Positions 46,047 to 57,235 of a stretch of DNA of 64,000 nt are shown here, in pieces. The stretch is from Dolomedes plantarius. Taxonomy: Eukaryota; Arthropoda; Arachnida; Araneae; Dolomedidae. The stretch spans positions 55,787,302 to 55,851,301 of the forward strand of contig OU015493.1 in NCBI GenBank assembly GCA_907164885.2, in the 5' to 3' direction. A program made the position numbers and the translations under genes. Under the pieces are notes generated by a model. It saw only the letters and a list, made by a program, of their open reading frames with translations, was not told the origin of the DNA and searched no databases. Position 1 is the stretch's first letter. Each line of letters starts with the position of its first letter.

Positions 46047-46662
46047 CAGGCCCTGATTTTTTATCAGGCCCGGTAGTCCTGGGCCTAGGAACACCCCCCC
46101 CCCCCCAAAATTTTTATTTTAAAAGAAAAAATTCCCCATTAAATTTTTTTTTTATTTTACCCTTTTTAATAGCATTTTTTTTATATATCTTTTCAAATTT
46201 GATACATAGGTTCATCATATGTATAGTTCATGATATCTATGTTATAGTGTATAAAAGGGATTAATAAGTTTTTCTGGTTGCATTGTATTGGTTTTTTAAT
46301 GATGAAGTTAATATGTTGTACTGCTTTTTGTTATTTGATAACAGGGGCGTACCCAGGGGGGAGCCAAGGGGTCCCGCCCCCCCCATAGAAATAGAAATTG
46401 CATTGTGATTATTGATTTTGCTTTAAAAATATTATTCGTTCATCTCCCCCCCCCCCAAGAAAAATCATGGGTGCACCACTGTTTGATAATGTTTTAGGCT
46501 TCTACACTTCAAATAGCAAATACTTGGTAAAATGGTACTTTCAAAGTGATTCATAATTATTGTTTTGTGTGTCAATTCCGGAAATGTTATGCTCATATCA
46601 GTGTTAGTGGGCCCCCATCCCAAGTTGTGCCTATAGTCAAGAATTTTCTAAATCGGGCCCTG
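46047..46662. mobile_element. hAT-type MITE, 616 bp, TSD CCCCTTTT
   Basis: Left end CAGGCCCTGATTT; the reverse complement of the right end is CAGGGCCCGATTTAG. An exact 8-bp duplication, CCCCTTTT, lies at 46039-46046 and 46663-46670. Removing the element and one duplication rejoins the piggyBac cysteine-rich reading frame. It carries a smaller hAT-type insertion inside. Confidence 0.9.
46342..46481. mobile_element. hAT-type MITE, 140 bp, TSD TTTGATAA
   Basis: Left end CAGGGGCGTACCCAGGGGGG; the reverse complement of the right end is CAGTGGTGCACCCATG. An exact 8-bp duplication, TTTGATAA, lies at 46334-46341 and 46482-46489. C/G runs flank the interior. It lies within the 46047-46662 element. 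Confidence 0.9.
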
Positions 46663-47586
46663 CCCCTTTTGCCAGTAGTTGCTACATTTCCGGATTCTTC
46701 AGACTGGGGTTCAGGTTGTCCTGAGTTTCGAATACTCATCGCAATACTTGGGCAGCCCTTGCTCTTGGCAGATATTTTCTTCCTTCAATGTGGTGGGTAA
46801 CCAAAGTCATGCCAAGCTTCTCAGTGAAGATTCTCTTTTTGTGAAATGAGTTCATCTTCCATTCTGGGTTGATCTTGATGAATAATAAGAATGCTTTATA
46901 CTCGGAAATGTCTAGGATGTTGGAGAAAACTACGATGGACTATCTATTGGTCTTTCTCCGACAGGAATAGTGGGAGGCTAGTTTATCTAAAGTCTACTTC
47001 TTCTTTGGCGCTGTTATAATCTAGAATGATTTGAGGTTTCTTTGTGTCTGTATCTGCTATCTTTCTGTGATGGTGAAGATTACTCTGGAGGACTACGCAC
47101 TTGCCTCTTTACTGGCTATACGGCTGTATGTTCCAGACATAATTGGTAGCGTCACAAAGTACCCAAAATTGTATGTCATACTTGGCTGGTTTGCTGAACA
47201 TGTACTGGCGGAATGGGCATTTTTCTCGGAAAGCTACCAATTGTTAATCCACAGTAACGTACATTTCAGGGTTATACAACATAGGCAAAATTTCCACCCA
47301 CTTGTCCCAAAGTTCTCTTATGGCTGAAAATTTGTCGGTTACCCGTCTTCTTGGTCAGCTCTGCTTGTCATCAAATCGAAGAATCTTTGACATCATTTTG
47401 AATTTTTCTAAGGACATAGTTGCCCTGAAGATATCCCGTCCGATTGTGGCATCTCACAGACTCTCTGTAGACTCATTTCGAGATTTATATACCCCAGACA
47501 GCAGCAACAAGCCAATAAATGCTTCCAAGTCAAAGTTATTCAAATTCTTCCAACTGTCACCGAACACCTTTTTTCCTTCGACGTTA

Positions 47587-47876
47587 TGCCACATTTACAC
47601 ATTCGCGATCGCGCCACCTGCAAGACATTCGCGAGACATTAATCACGCTCCTGCATCGACGCCAATGACCGTTCTCACATCCGCGCCTCTTGCTGTCATT
47701 TGTGCTTGCGTCAGCCAGTCGTCTGGCATCTGGCGCCATTCGCCCCTTTGACTCGTGCCAGAAAACCGCTCCCGAAGCGAGCGCCACGATTGGCGAGTAG
47801 AAACGGCGAGAACACCGTTTACACATTCGCCCCCCGCAATTCGACTCGCCGCTATCGCGATTGTGTAAATGCGGTG
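47587..47876. mobile_element. PIF/Harbinger-like MITE of another family, TSD TTA
   Basis: A GC-rich 290-bp block in AT-rich surroundings. Left end TGCCACATTTACACATTCGC; the reverse complement of the right end is CACCGCATTTACACAATCGC. TTA occurs at 47584-47586 and 47877-47879. Removing it with one TTA restores the piggyBac frame across LKNC and NVEGKK. The frames covering 47.3-47.9 kb are artefacts of this block and the antisense of the transposase. Confidence 0.85.
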
Positions 47877-48559
47877 TTACAATTTTTTAACATGATATTC
47901 ACAACTGCTGGAGGAAAAAAAGCAACATAAATGCAGAGTATTCAATTCTAGACTTGGCGTATCTCGGGAGCCCTGAAGTCATGTTCACAACATTTTCTGC
48001 CTCATGCCTACCACATGAAGCTTGTGGTTCAGATTTCCATTTGATTTTACCATCTTTTCTAGAGTCGCCGTCTGACTCGTCGACTGGTCAGATTCGTCGC
48101 TTTACAACGCCCCTTTACACACTCTACGAGAGTGGAAAGGAAAGCACAGGAAGCAAATACCGGTTACAGAAGCTAGGAACTGCTAAGGACAGTGCAGTAC
48201 TATTAGTGTCATCTATTGTGCCAAAAGGAAACAAAAAAATATATATAACGGAGAAGAACGAAAGCATTAATGCATTGTCACAGCAATAATTGAATAATAT
48301 ATTAAAAATTGCGGTGCTCATGCGGCTATGCTCTGAAAATTCCACATGGGTCAAAATTGACCCGAACGACTTATGTGTTACAATTTTTGTTGTGAAAAAA
48401 CTACCGCTTGAAAAAATAATTTCACATATCTGAATATTTACTATCACTATAAAGACAAAGTCACAATATATTTTTGAAAAATTCCCCAAATTGTAATAAA
48501 TCCATACGAAATAAATTTGATGTGGGTCAAAAAAGACCCGAACACCCTAAGAAGGTTAA

Positions 48560-50533
48560 GAGACAAATTAGTTAGTTAATTCGATTATCCCTAGATCACA
48601 ATTTGGAAAAGTGACTGTGCTTTATTGAAAAGAGAGTTAATTTAGAATACCCGTTAAGAAATAAAGGTGGGACGAGACAATTAATAATGGTGGGGCATTA
48701 CCTATTTTTAGACTGTTCCTGAGGAAAACTGCTGTCTAGGGAGGGCCTCCTAAATTAAGCAGTCACCCTTATATGCGTGAAAAATATCTGGAGATTTTTT
48801 TACACATACTCTCAAAATATCATATTGTTTTATTTTCATGGAGTTGCACTTGTTTCGTAGTGGAAAGAATGCTTTCCGTGATGGGTATTCTAAAAAATAT
48901 TATAATACTTATGCATTTGTTCTTAAGAAAAATCAGCATTCTTATGTCCCACACTCACGAAATATTGCTGTGTTCTGTTACGACACGGCTACTTTAGATC
49001 TGTGCCTGAAAAGGAAACGTTTTCTTCGGAGGGTATTCTAAAGAGAGGTACTATAAAATGTTCTTGGAAATCTTAAAACGTTATCGCATCACCTTTTCAA
49101 AATGTTATAGTGTCTACTACTGCCTGTTCTACTGTTTTCCTCGGTTTAAAGAGGTAATATTTTAGTTTTTATAGTATTCACGGAATTATTTCCCTTATAT
49201 TTTAGATCGGCAATAAAAAGCAAAATCTTTAACAAAGTATGCAAAAAAAAAATTCAATAAGCGAAGATGACAGAGTGTGCATTAGAGTCAACATACATTA
49301 GCGAAGTGTAAAAAGCACGCCAATAATTTAAAATAATGAGATAATTAATTTCCTCATTTCCTCACATTATGAAGAATTCCTCTATTTTCAATAAACTGGC
49401 GCAAGCATCAAAAATATTTTACCAGTCATTGAAAACCGCAGTTCTAACTCTTTGTATTTTTTAAATATAAATCCAGTTTGTGCGTGTATGACAAGAATAC
49501 CAAACTATCACTTATAAAATGCCTATAGCTTCTATTCAGACAAACCATTTCCTCCCATTTCCTGTGGATTCTTTGCTTTCCAGATGTGTTTGCATCCATT
49601 CTGAAAAATTCCATTTACCTATAAGACTCTGTCCTTTTAAAAAAGGCCCTGCTGTCAAATCCAATATTTCTTCAAATTCTGTCTTAGAATTTCACGAATA
49701 TTGATTTCGCTGCACTTCGTTTAGGAAAGAAAAACCTCTATCCAAGCAGTAACCACGGGAACCCTCTGAAGTCCTGATACATTTGGATCATTAACCCCCG
49801 AACGTTTTATAAAAGTAATTTCACACATGAATTCTATCTGAATATTCTCTTAAAAGTGATCTGGAAAACTTATTCTTGCCATTAACCGCATCTCGCTTGC
49901 TTACATTATAGTTATGAATTTGTGGTTCCGCATTTTAACCAGTAAAAGCCACTTAGATTATGAAATCACACTTATCGCTTTTCAATACTCATAATTAAAC
50001 CTGCGTGCGAAAGTGGATACATTAACAGGAAATTTCCAAGCACTCAAAACTTGATGTTTATTGGCATTAGCTCAACGTTATTTGTTTGTAATAATCAGTT
50101 AATTTGTTTAAATGGTTTAATCGTTTATTTAAGATTTCTTTGAGATGATCAGTCCTATAACTAAAAGTAATTTTTGACTTTCAATAAAGAACTCGAATCA
50201 CTTAATAAATAGGAATGCAGAGTAAGTTGGGTTACAGTTTAACGATACCTGTCCCATATTCAGCCTCTTAGTCACTTGACAGTTCTATACTTTATATCAC
50301 ATTGTCTGGGAAAGTAAATAGAGAATGAATTCCTCCACTATTTAAAAAGGAGTAATCACGGCCAATCAGTTGTAGGCTATGTATTCTGTGTCTACGTTGC
50401 ATAAACAAGCCTGTTAAAGCATGGGAACCTGGGTCTCTGACTACACACTGTTTGTACGAAAGAAATGTATGCTTGTTTTAATGTAAGTTGTTGTCCATTA
50501 CTTTCTCCATCTTTCAGAGATTCAAACTATTTA
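48560..50533. other. Gene-free stretch containing repeat C
   Basis: Bases 48830-49160 carry repeat C words (TATTGCTGTGTTCTGTTACG, TTTAGATCTGTGCCTGAAAA, GGGTATTCTAAA twice). Otherwise short, motif-less frames in AT-rich DNA. Confidence 0.5.
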
Positions 50534-50706
50534 CTAACCCTTCAGCGGGTGTGCCAATTTTCGGAACACTAGCAGGCGCGCGTAGCACAAAGTGCAACGT
50601 CTCTTTCAACCTTGATTATTCCTTTTGTAATAAATTTTTTTTTAATTGAAAATAATGATTCTGCGTTTTATGACAAGATATAAAATGTTGATAATATTGA
50701 GATATA

Positions 50707-52123
50707 CACTGCTGGCCACTGTAAATGCAACACCCTGATGGAAACATGCAAATAACATGAAATTTACAACATGCATTAGCGGAGGTGAGATATGCAAATG
50801 ATTAGAATTTCAGCGCAGACGCACATCACGCGCGCCTGTGGCGCCACTTCAAAGAGCTATTTCAGGCTTGGAGATTTCGACGATTTCAAGTTCGGCAATT
50901 GTGTTTTTCTTGTGTTTTTTTCAAAAAAAACGATCAATTATGCCTTGTCGAAAACAGCGATCATCTTTTGATCAAGTATCTGAGTTCGACAGACGAAGGA
51001 TAGTGGCCTACCGAGATTGTGGATTATCTTTTAGGGAAATCGGTAGTCGTGTTGGACGAAACCAAACAACTGTAATGCGGATATGTGATCGTTGGATGCA
51101 GGAGGGTACGACGGACCGGCGTGTTCGATCGCATCCACCTCAGCGCACCACTTCACGTGGTGACAGGCAAATTGTGCGCATGGCAGTGACGGATCGCTCA
51201 GTCACATCACGAATCTTAGCACAGCACATGCAGTCTGTAACGTATCATCCAGTGTCTGCGCGTACCATTCGACGCCGTTTACAGCAGAGTGGTCTGTCCG
51301 CAAGACGTCAATTGCTTTGCCTACCCTTGACGCAGAACCACAGACGTCTCCGCTGCCAATGGTGCGATGACAGAAGGATGTGGACGGCAGAATGGAATGA
51401 AATTGTCTTTACTGACGAGTCACGCTTCTGTCTGCAACACCACGATGGTCGCATTCGAGTCTGGAGACACCGTGAAGAGAGGATGCTGAACAGCTGCGTT
51501 ATGCACCGCCACACTGGTCCTGCACCGGGTATTATGGTATGGGGCGGTATTGGATATCACTCTCGCACACCTCTAGTACGCATTGCCGGTACTTTAAACA
51601 GCCAGCGCTACATCTCCGAGGTGTTGGAGCCAGTTGTCCTTCCTTACCTTCAGGGCTTGCCCACAGCCATATTTCAAAAGGATAATGCGCGACCACACGT
51701 GGCACGCATTGTCCAATGGTTCTTTGTCAATCGCCAGATTGAATTGCTTCCCTGGCCGCCTCGCTCTCCGGATCTTTCGCCGATAGAAAACATAAAACAT
51801 GTTGTCCATGGTTGCTCTACGATTGACCCAGATTCCATCCCCAGCTGCCACAGCAGATCAACTTTGGCAACGTGTGGAAGCTGCTTCGTCTGCTGTACCC
51901 CAAGAACTCATCCAAAGTCTCTTTGAATCAATGCCGAGGCGTGTGGCAGCGGTGATCTCCAACAATGGCGGCTACTCTGGCTACTGATTTTGGCAGGAAC
52001 CACACTTCACAGAAGTCTATAAATTTAATCATTTGATACTTGGTCAACATGTTATCTACAAAATAAATTTTGTTGTGATATCTCTTGTCTTTCTTGGTGT
52101 TGCAATTTGGGTGGCCAGCAGTG
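50707..52123 (+). mobile_element. Tc1-type element, 1417 bp, second family
   Basis: Left end CACTGCTGGCCACTGTAAAT after TA; the reverse complement of the right end is CACTGCTGGCCACCCAAATT, followed by CA (a mutated TA). Carries one transposase frame with a single shift. Confidence 0.93.
50940..51987 (+). pseudogene. Tc1-family transposase, DD34E, one frameshift
   Basis: Starts MPCRKQRSSFDQVSEFDRRR at 50940; an in-frame upstream Met at 50838 adds 34 residues unlike the family and is less likely. Motifs in order: SFREIGSRVGRNQTTVMRIC (helix-turn-helix), TDESRFCLQHHDGRIRVWR (first Asp), APGIMVWGG, FQKDNARPHVARIVQWF (second Asp), LPWPPRSPDLSPIENI (Glu). There are 34 residues between the second Asp and Glu. 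Just after IENI a shift of reading frame occurs (about 51795). The true C-terminus, MVALRLTQIPSPAATADQLW to AAVISNNGGYSGY, lies in another frame to 51987. All catalytic residues are present, but the protein would be truncated. Confidence 0.92.
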
Positions 52124-52546
52124 CATTTATAACTAAAGACCAAAGAATGCAGATACAATCACCTCATTTCAAAACTGTCCGGTTTATTAAATCTAAGGAT
52201 AACTTGCAAATTGATTCGTATTATGTCCAAAAATCTAAAAAAAAATGAGATTGTCCAACTTTGGGATATGGGGGATACCGTGTAATCTCTGCACTTTTGA
52301 TCGACTACATCAACTTCTGCTTTTGTCGTATTGTAATCCAGTATAATCGCTGGTTTACCACGGTTAAATCACAACTAACAATTAATGGAAAGGAATACGA
52401 GGGTCAGAAAATCAGACATGCATTAAAAAGGGTGTAACTATAAACAGAAATTGTTTAGAACATTCAAACCTTGCATGTAAAAACAAAGCATTCAAAATTA
52501 CGAAAATGTTGCTCTTTGTACACGGGCGCGCCCGCTGACGGGTTAA

Positions 52547-53366
52547 ATAAAGTAAGATGCTCAGTTTTACATTCAAAATTATCCCATTTTAAAATAATTT
52601 ATAATTTCAAAGGATATACAATACTTATTTTCGTTTCTTTCCTCTTGCTACATCTGCCTGATAAGTCCCCCCCCCCTTTCGTGCTAATGCAGTGCAAGAA
52701 AAGAAATTCCTACTGAGTGCATCGCGCCTTTCTTTTCAGGCAATTTCTCCCCTTCCCCGCGTGTATCTTACACGATTGAGCATCGCATCTATCCGCTATC
52801 GAAGAATCAATTCTTTCACACGGCTATCCGGCTACAAAAACATACAAAATCTCGGCCAGAGCTAATGTTTTCCCCCTCCTCAGCGAGGGGGACACGGCCA
52901 ATATATCGATTTGACGTCACTTCGAATGAAGGAGGCCCCCTCTTCTCGCTTTTAATAGAGGAACACTTCCCCTGAGGAAAAGATTTATTCGAGTCGTTAA
53001 CTTCTCAAGAGCTGTAAAACAACTGATGTACACTTTACTCCAAATTTAAGTTCCGTCTCCGGAAAGGACAGACACTTCCAAATGAGCTGGAAGATTCAAT
53101 CTCGCCGTTAGCGATACCTTTTGTTTGCACTTTAGAGCTTTCGCAGTAACTTAATGGAAGGCAGTAATGTAATCTTACAACTTCGGAAAAAGTAATTCGT
53201 GACATATTCAACTTTACGCTTGGTTTTTTTTTTTTTACCATACGCTTGCATTTTAGAATCGCATATGTTATAACTTCAAAACTCTCCCGTTTTAGCCCTA
53301 TAACTCGATACAACACAAACTGCGCACGATAGAGTCATAATTGTCATAAGATCATTGATAGAGTCA
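52547..53366. other. Gene-free stretch with a GC-richer block and CRE-like site
   Basis: Bases 52740-53000 are less AT-rich. They contain palindromic TGACGTCA (52912-52919) and a small stem (CCCCCTC / GAGGGGG, 52873-52891). This could be a regulatory block or an unrecognised exon. A 93-codon minus frame (53316-53035) has no motif. Confidence 0.3.
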
Positions 53367-53374
53367 TAAAGGAT

Positions 53375-53559
53375 CAGTGGTGTAGCGAGCATAACTGGCG
53401 TCCGAGGCACGATACCTTTTTGTCGCCCCCCCCCAAAAAAAAATAAAAATTGAAACTTTCTGGAATACCTTGTTTGTCTTGGGGACCATTTGGCGCCCCT
53501 CTGCGAGTGGCGCCCGGGGCATGATAGAAACCCCTTGCCCCCCTCTTGCTATGGCACTG
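53375..53559. mobile_element. hAT-type MITE, 185 bp, TSD TAAAGGAT
   Basis: Left end CAGTGGTGTAGCGAG; the reverse complement of the right end is CAGTGCCATAGCAAG. An exact 8-bp duplication, TAAAGGAT, lies at 53367-53374 and 53560-53567. Interior C run and GGCGCCC words. Terminal sequence is close to that of the 46342 element (CAGTGGTGCACCCATG end), suggesting related families. Confidence 0.9.
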
Positions 53560-53567
53560 TAAAGGAT

Positions 53568-56500
53568 GCGGCATCCTGGGATGAATATAAACAATAAAAC
53601 TAGTTTCTTAAGGTGATCGATCTGCTGGCATCGGTAAACTTCAATCCCCGTGTTAAGCTGTAGGGAATTTACCTCTCAGTCTTTTTCTAATCAAAGAATA
53701 ACAAATGGATATTTTTAAATTATATTTTCTGCGTATATGAATGTGGACGCTCAAATACAGAGCGCGTAGTTTTTAAATTTTTAAGTTTTTCCTTAGTTAG
53801 TTTTTTGCATAGCATTAAAGGAGTCCGGGAGACAAAATTCTTCAAATTTTCGAAAAAAAATTTATTGCATTAAAAAAATTGTCTGTTCTTTTCTGCTTAA
53901 AATGACGTTTAAATCATGTTTCTATCTTAATTAGGACAGGAGATATTAATTTTTTTTGTTGTTCTGCAACATTCTGATAGCAACCAATCTTTGTTTAAAC
54001 CTTTAAATGCAATTTTCTGCATGATGGGTTTTGTCACCATTTCTCGTCTTTAAATTGTTATAAGTCAAGAACGTTAAAGATAACTTGTAACATGCCTTTT
54101 TCAATTATTTTACTTTAATTTTAATCCAGCAAATTTGAAAAAAACATATTTAATTTTGAAAATATGAATTTTTAAAAAATAAGTTACATCCATTTTTTTT
54201 TTAAATTTTAACTCTAAGTATTTTTAATTTTTTAAAATTAATATTTCTTAAAATGCTGAATTAAAATTAAAACTTATATATTTCTGTTTAATTAAAAGAA
54301 AATTTTGAAATTCGACAAATATTTCGAGTTAAAACGATTTTAAATTACTCCACTTTTATTTTAGAAAAATTTAAATTGTTAAATTTTTAAAAAACTTTAT
54401 GAGAAGTTTTATGATGTGATTTTGTTTAGAAATTATATGGTTAACCATCACAAAAGAATTTAAATGTGCTTTGAACCCCCTTAAATTATTTCCGTCTATC
54501 GTTGCAGAACTTAAAATTGTGTTTTTTAAAAAAAATAATAAAGAATTTTTTTGAAAACCACGAGCATTGCATTTAAAGATTTATTTCCAAATGCGGGAAA
54601 CGGAATTCAAAACAAAAATTTATTTATCTTTGATCAGAAAAGACTGACAGGAAAATCCCTCATAGTTTTTCATATGCATCGTAAATTTGAGATAGGAATT
54701 ATTTCGCCAACCTAAGAAAATTCGTGACTTAAAACTTAACATGTTTTTTTTTACTTATGGATATTTTGTAATGATTTTTCCCACAAATGTATGCGTATAA
54801 ATGATACAGTGTGTGAAGAGTGTGCATAATGTATATAAAGATTACTATGCATATAAAAAAAACTAACATTAAATTTTGCTTTCAAAAATTTTAATATTTC
54901 AACTAAAAAAGGGTTTGATTTTTTATATATCTGCAGAATCAATAGCTAAAATTATAACATTTCTTTCCGTTTTTGGCATAGAAAAGTTTTCATGTTTATT
55001 TCTCTCTCCTGATACATAATTATTGCTATAAAATATTACTTCAGTACTGTTTATACAATTTTTAATAATTTTACAGGGAAAAAGATTATTTTCAGTTTGG
55101 TTTTTTGCCGAAGAGGAAATATTTATTAATCAAAATAAATTCGGGGAACTCTGTACAAAATATCATTCGGGCTATTTCATTCTTTAAACCCGTTAATACG
55201 ATTTAAGTGTAAAAAAAATTAATTTTTTTTAAGATTTTTCTACTTTCAACCCATTGAGATCAAATCACAGGTTACCGACTTCGTAACAGTTAACGACTTC
55301 ACAGGTAACAACTTCTTCACAGGTAACTTCTTCAGTTATTTTTAAGTTATATTTTACAGTCTTTCATCATTAAATTTAGATGACTGTGATGTTTTCATTT
55401 AAAATTCCGTATCTGCCATCCGTTGACTGAAGAGGGTCTTTTAAATGGCTAAACCAATTAATATAATAATAGTATTAATCCCGGGTATATCTGAAATTTC
55501 AGAGGGATGACGCAGTCTCAAATTGAACATGAACCTCAAATTATAGTTTTTAAAGCAATAATTATAGCAATAATAGCAATATAGCAATAATAAGCAATAA
55601 TAAGCAATAATTATAGTTTTTAATAGCAACAAGTCTGACGCCATACCGAATCGTACTCTCTGGATTTACCAGAAACGTTTTCATCAAACCCGATAGATCA
55701 GAATGTAATACGTATGAGGATTTTTTTGCAAATATGTTATGATAGGAATTTTCTGTTATATATAATTCTGTTATATATAATAGATTATATTATATTGTAT
55801 AATATAATCTATTATCTCCAGATAATAAACTATATCTCCAGATAATAAACTTGCTATCTGAAAAGATGTATCAAACTGAATATTAAATTACACCCAAAAT
55901 TTTTTTTCATAAGTTGATGGTAAACAGCATACATATATGCTGTTACCGATCTAGACATAAAAATAACCAATTAATATGCTTTCATGAGTACTGCGTTTTC
56001 TCATCGTCTGTAAAACGTAATCGATCCTTTGAAACAATAAATCACTCGTATTGATCAAGCTCTGTTATCGGAAATGGTGAAAATTAATGTCACCTCTCTG
56101 GCTATCCCTTATTACAATATCCGAACCTACTCTCTTAATCCGTCCCTTTCTGTCTCAATCGGTTGAGGAGTCGACATTAAACTTCGTATTTGTAATCCTT
56201 TGGATCGGTAATACCCTTAATACAGGAGAGTCTGGAACTCCCCGAGAAAGCTGAGTTAATCGAGCACTGCCGACATCTGGGAGAAAGCAGGGATTTGACA
56301 AATCACAGGGAGGTTTCTACCTCTTCGGGGCAAATCAGATGACGGATTTCGGACAGAATCTGAAATCTAAGCTCTCCGTGAATTTGATTCCGTCAGCTCG
56401 CTGAATCCGATTCCGAATCTCGGATGATCCAGGGACATCAGTGCCCTAGTCACTCGAGGCACTAGGGGAATAAGCCTGATCTCGCCCAACTGAAACAAAC

Positions 56501-57233
56501 CAAAAACAGCGCATTCGGAAAACAAAACAGAAGTAGAGTGCAAAATCTCAAAACATATCGGCAATAAACCTACAGAACTTGCTTTACTTTTCCTTTTCCG
56601 GACCTTCATTTAGTGTGTCTGAAGCTTAATTCTAAATGACTCTATACAAATGTGCAAAATAAATTTAAAAATAATTACAAGATAAAAACAATAATTACAA
56701 GATTTTTATATACCCTGTTTTTTAATTTTCTGTTGAATCTTGTAAACTTGACAATTCTATGCATTCATAAATACTTTTTTAAAATTTTTTTGATGAATTA
56801 TCCCATCAACTTCAAAGAAAATGAAGTTGATTGGAAGTTAACTTTCATATAACTTTCCGTTCCCGCTCCGGCCAATAGATGGCTGCACCAGTCTACAAAA
56901 CAAATTAACTTAAAATAACTGAAAATTAATTTTATTCTGCTTAAAGATGGCTAAAAGTATTTAAAAAAATGCATTGTCATCGTGTTCTGAGCTATTCTAA
57001 AAGTTTCAAATGTCTAGCTAGTCGGAAAGTTAGTTAAAAATCGATTGTAAGATTTGTACTGGACAAACACACACACAAACAAGAAAGCAGGTTAAAAAAA
57101 CATGTTAATAATTAAAATTCCAAAATCTAATAACCTACGACCAGAATTTTAAAAAATGCAATTCGAAGGTATAAATCATAATTAAATGCTAACATGAGCC
57201 TTGGTTACGTTTAGGTAGAAATGCCAGCTGTAT
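53568..57233. other. Gene-free AT-rich stretch with small local repeats
   Basis: No gene found. Local structures: repeated ACTTCACAGGTAAC-like units at about 55290-55340; an AGCAATAATA minisatellite at 55555-55612; a palindrome AATAGATTATATTATA / TAATATAATCTATTA at 55779-55814; and a direct duplication of ATCTCCAGATAATAAAC at about 55814-55850. The block at 56200-56600 is somewhat less AT-rich and holds an 80-codon minus frame without motifs. Confidence 0.5.
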
Positions 57234-57235
57234 TA

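Larger units (their letters stand above)
45940..48085 (-). pseudogene. piggyBac transposase, decayed, interrupted twice
   Basis: Reading the minus strand from 48085: KIKWKSEPQASC, GLPRYAKSRIEY, NIMLKNCN. A 290-bp MITE (47587-47876) follows. Then GKKVFGDSWKNLNNFDLEAF, IGLLLLSGVYKSRNESTESL, FRATMSLEKFKMMSKILRFD and RELWDKWVEILPMLYNPEMY. VTVD is followed by a stop where E is expected. Then CPFRQYMFSKPAKY. A deletion leads to KPQIILDYNSAKEEVDF and YSCRRKTNRWSIVVFSNILD. Finally KRGRCRLCRQTEN, the cysteine-rich C-terminus, is split by a hAT insertion at 46047-46662. The family order is clear. Stops, the deletion and the insertions make it non-functional. Confidence 0.9.
45367..48555 (-). mobile_element. 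piggyBac-type element, 3.19 kb, TTAA-flanked
   Basis: Right end: GACCCGAACACCCTAAGAAGG, then TTAA (48556-48559). Left end: CTAA (a one-base change from TTAA) at 45363-45366, CCTTCTT, a 26-bp spacer, then AGGTGTTCGGGTCAAAAATG. The inverted parts match (CCTTCTT, and AGG-GTGTTCGGGTC). The spacer at only one end mirrors the classical piggyBac arrangement of terminal plus internal inverted repeats. It encodes a recognisable but dead transposase on the minus strand and hosts three later insertions. Confidence 0.9.
50538..52542. mobile_element. piggyBac-like MITE carrying a Tc1 element
   Basis: Left CTAA (50534-50537), then CCCTTCAGCGGGTGTGCC. The reverse complement of the right end is CCCGTCAGCGGGCGCGCCCG, followed by TTAA (52543-52546). 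The left end contains about 19 extra bases before GGCGCGCGTAGCACAAAGTG resumes the match to the right end (GTACAAAGAGCAAC). Again a spacer occurs at one end only. Without the Tc1 inside it would be about 590 bp. No piggyBac transposase remains. Confidence 0.75.

Noticed and set aside
47031..47751. Plus-strand frames of 98 and 149 codons
   Set aside because: They are antisense of the decayed piggyBac transposase and of the GC-rich MITE. The minus strand gives clear family motifs.
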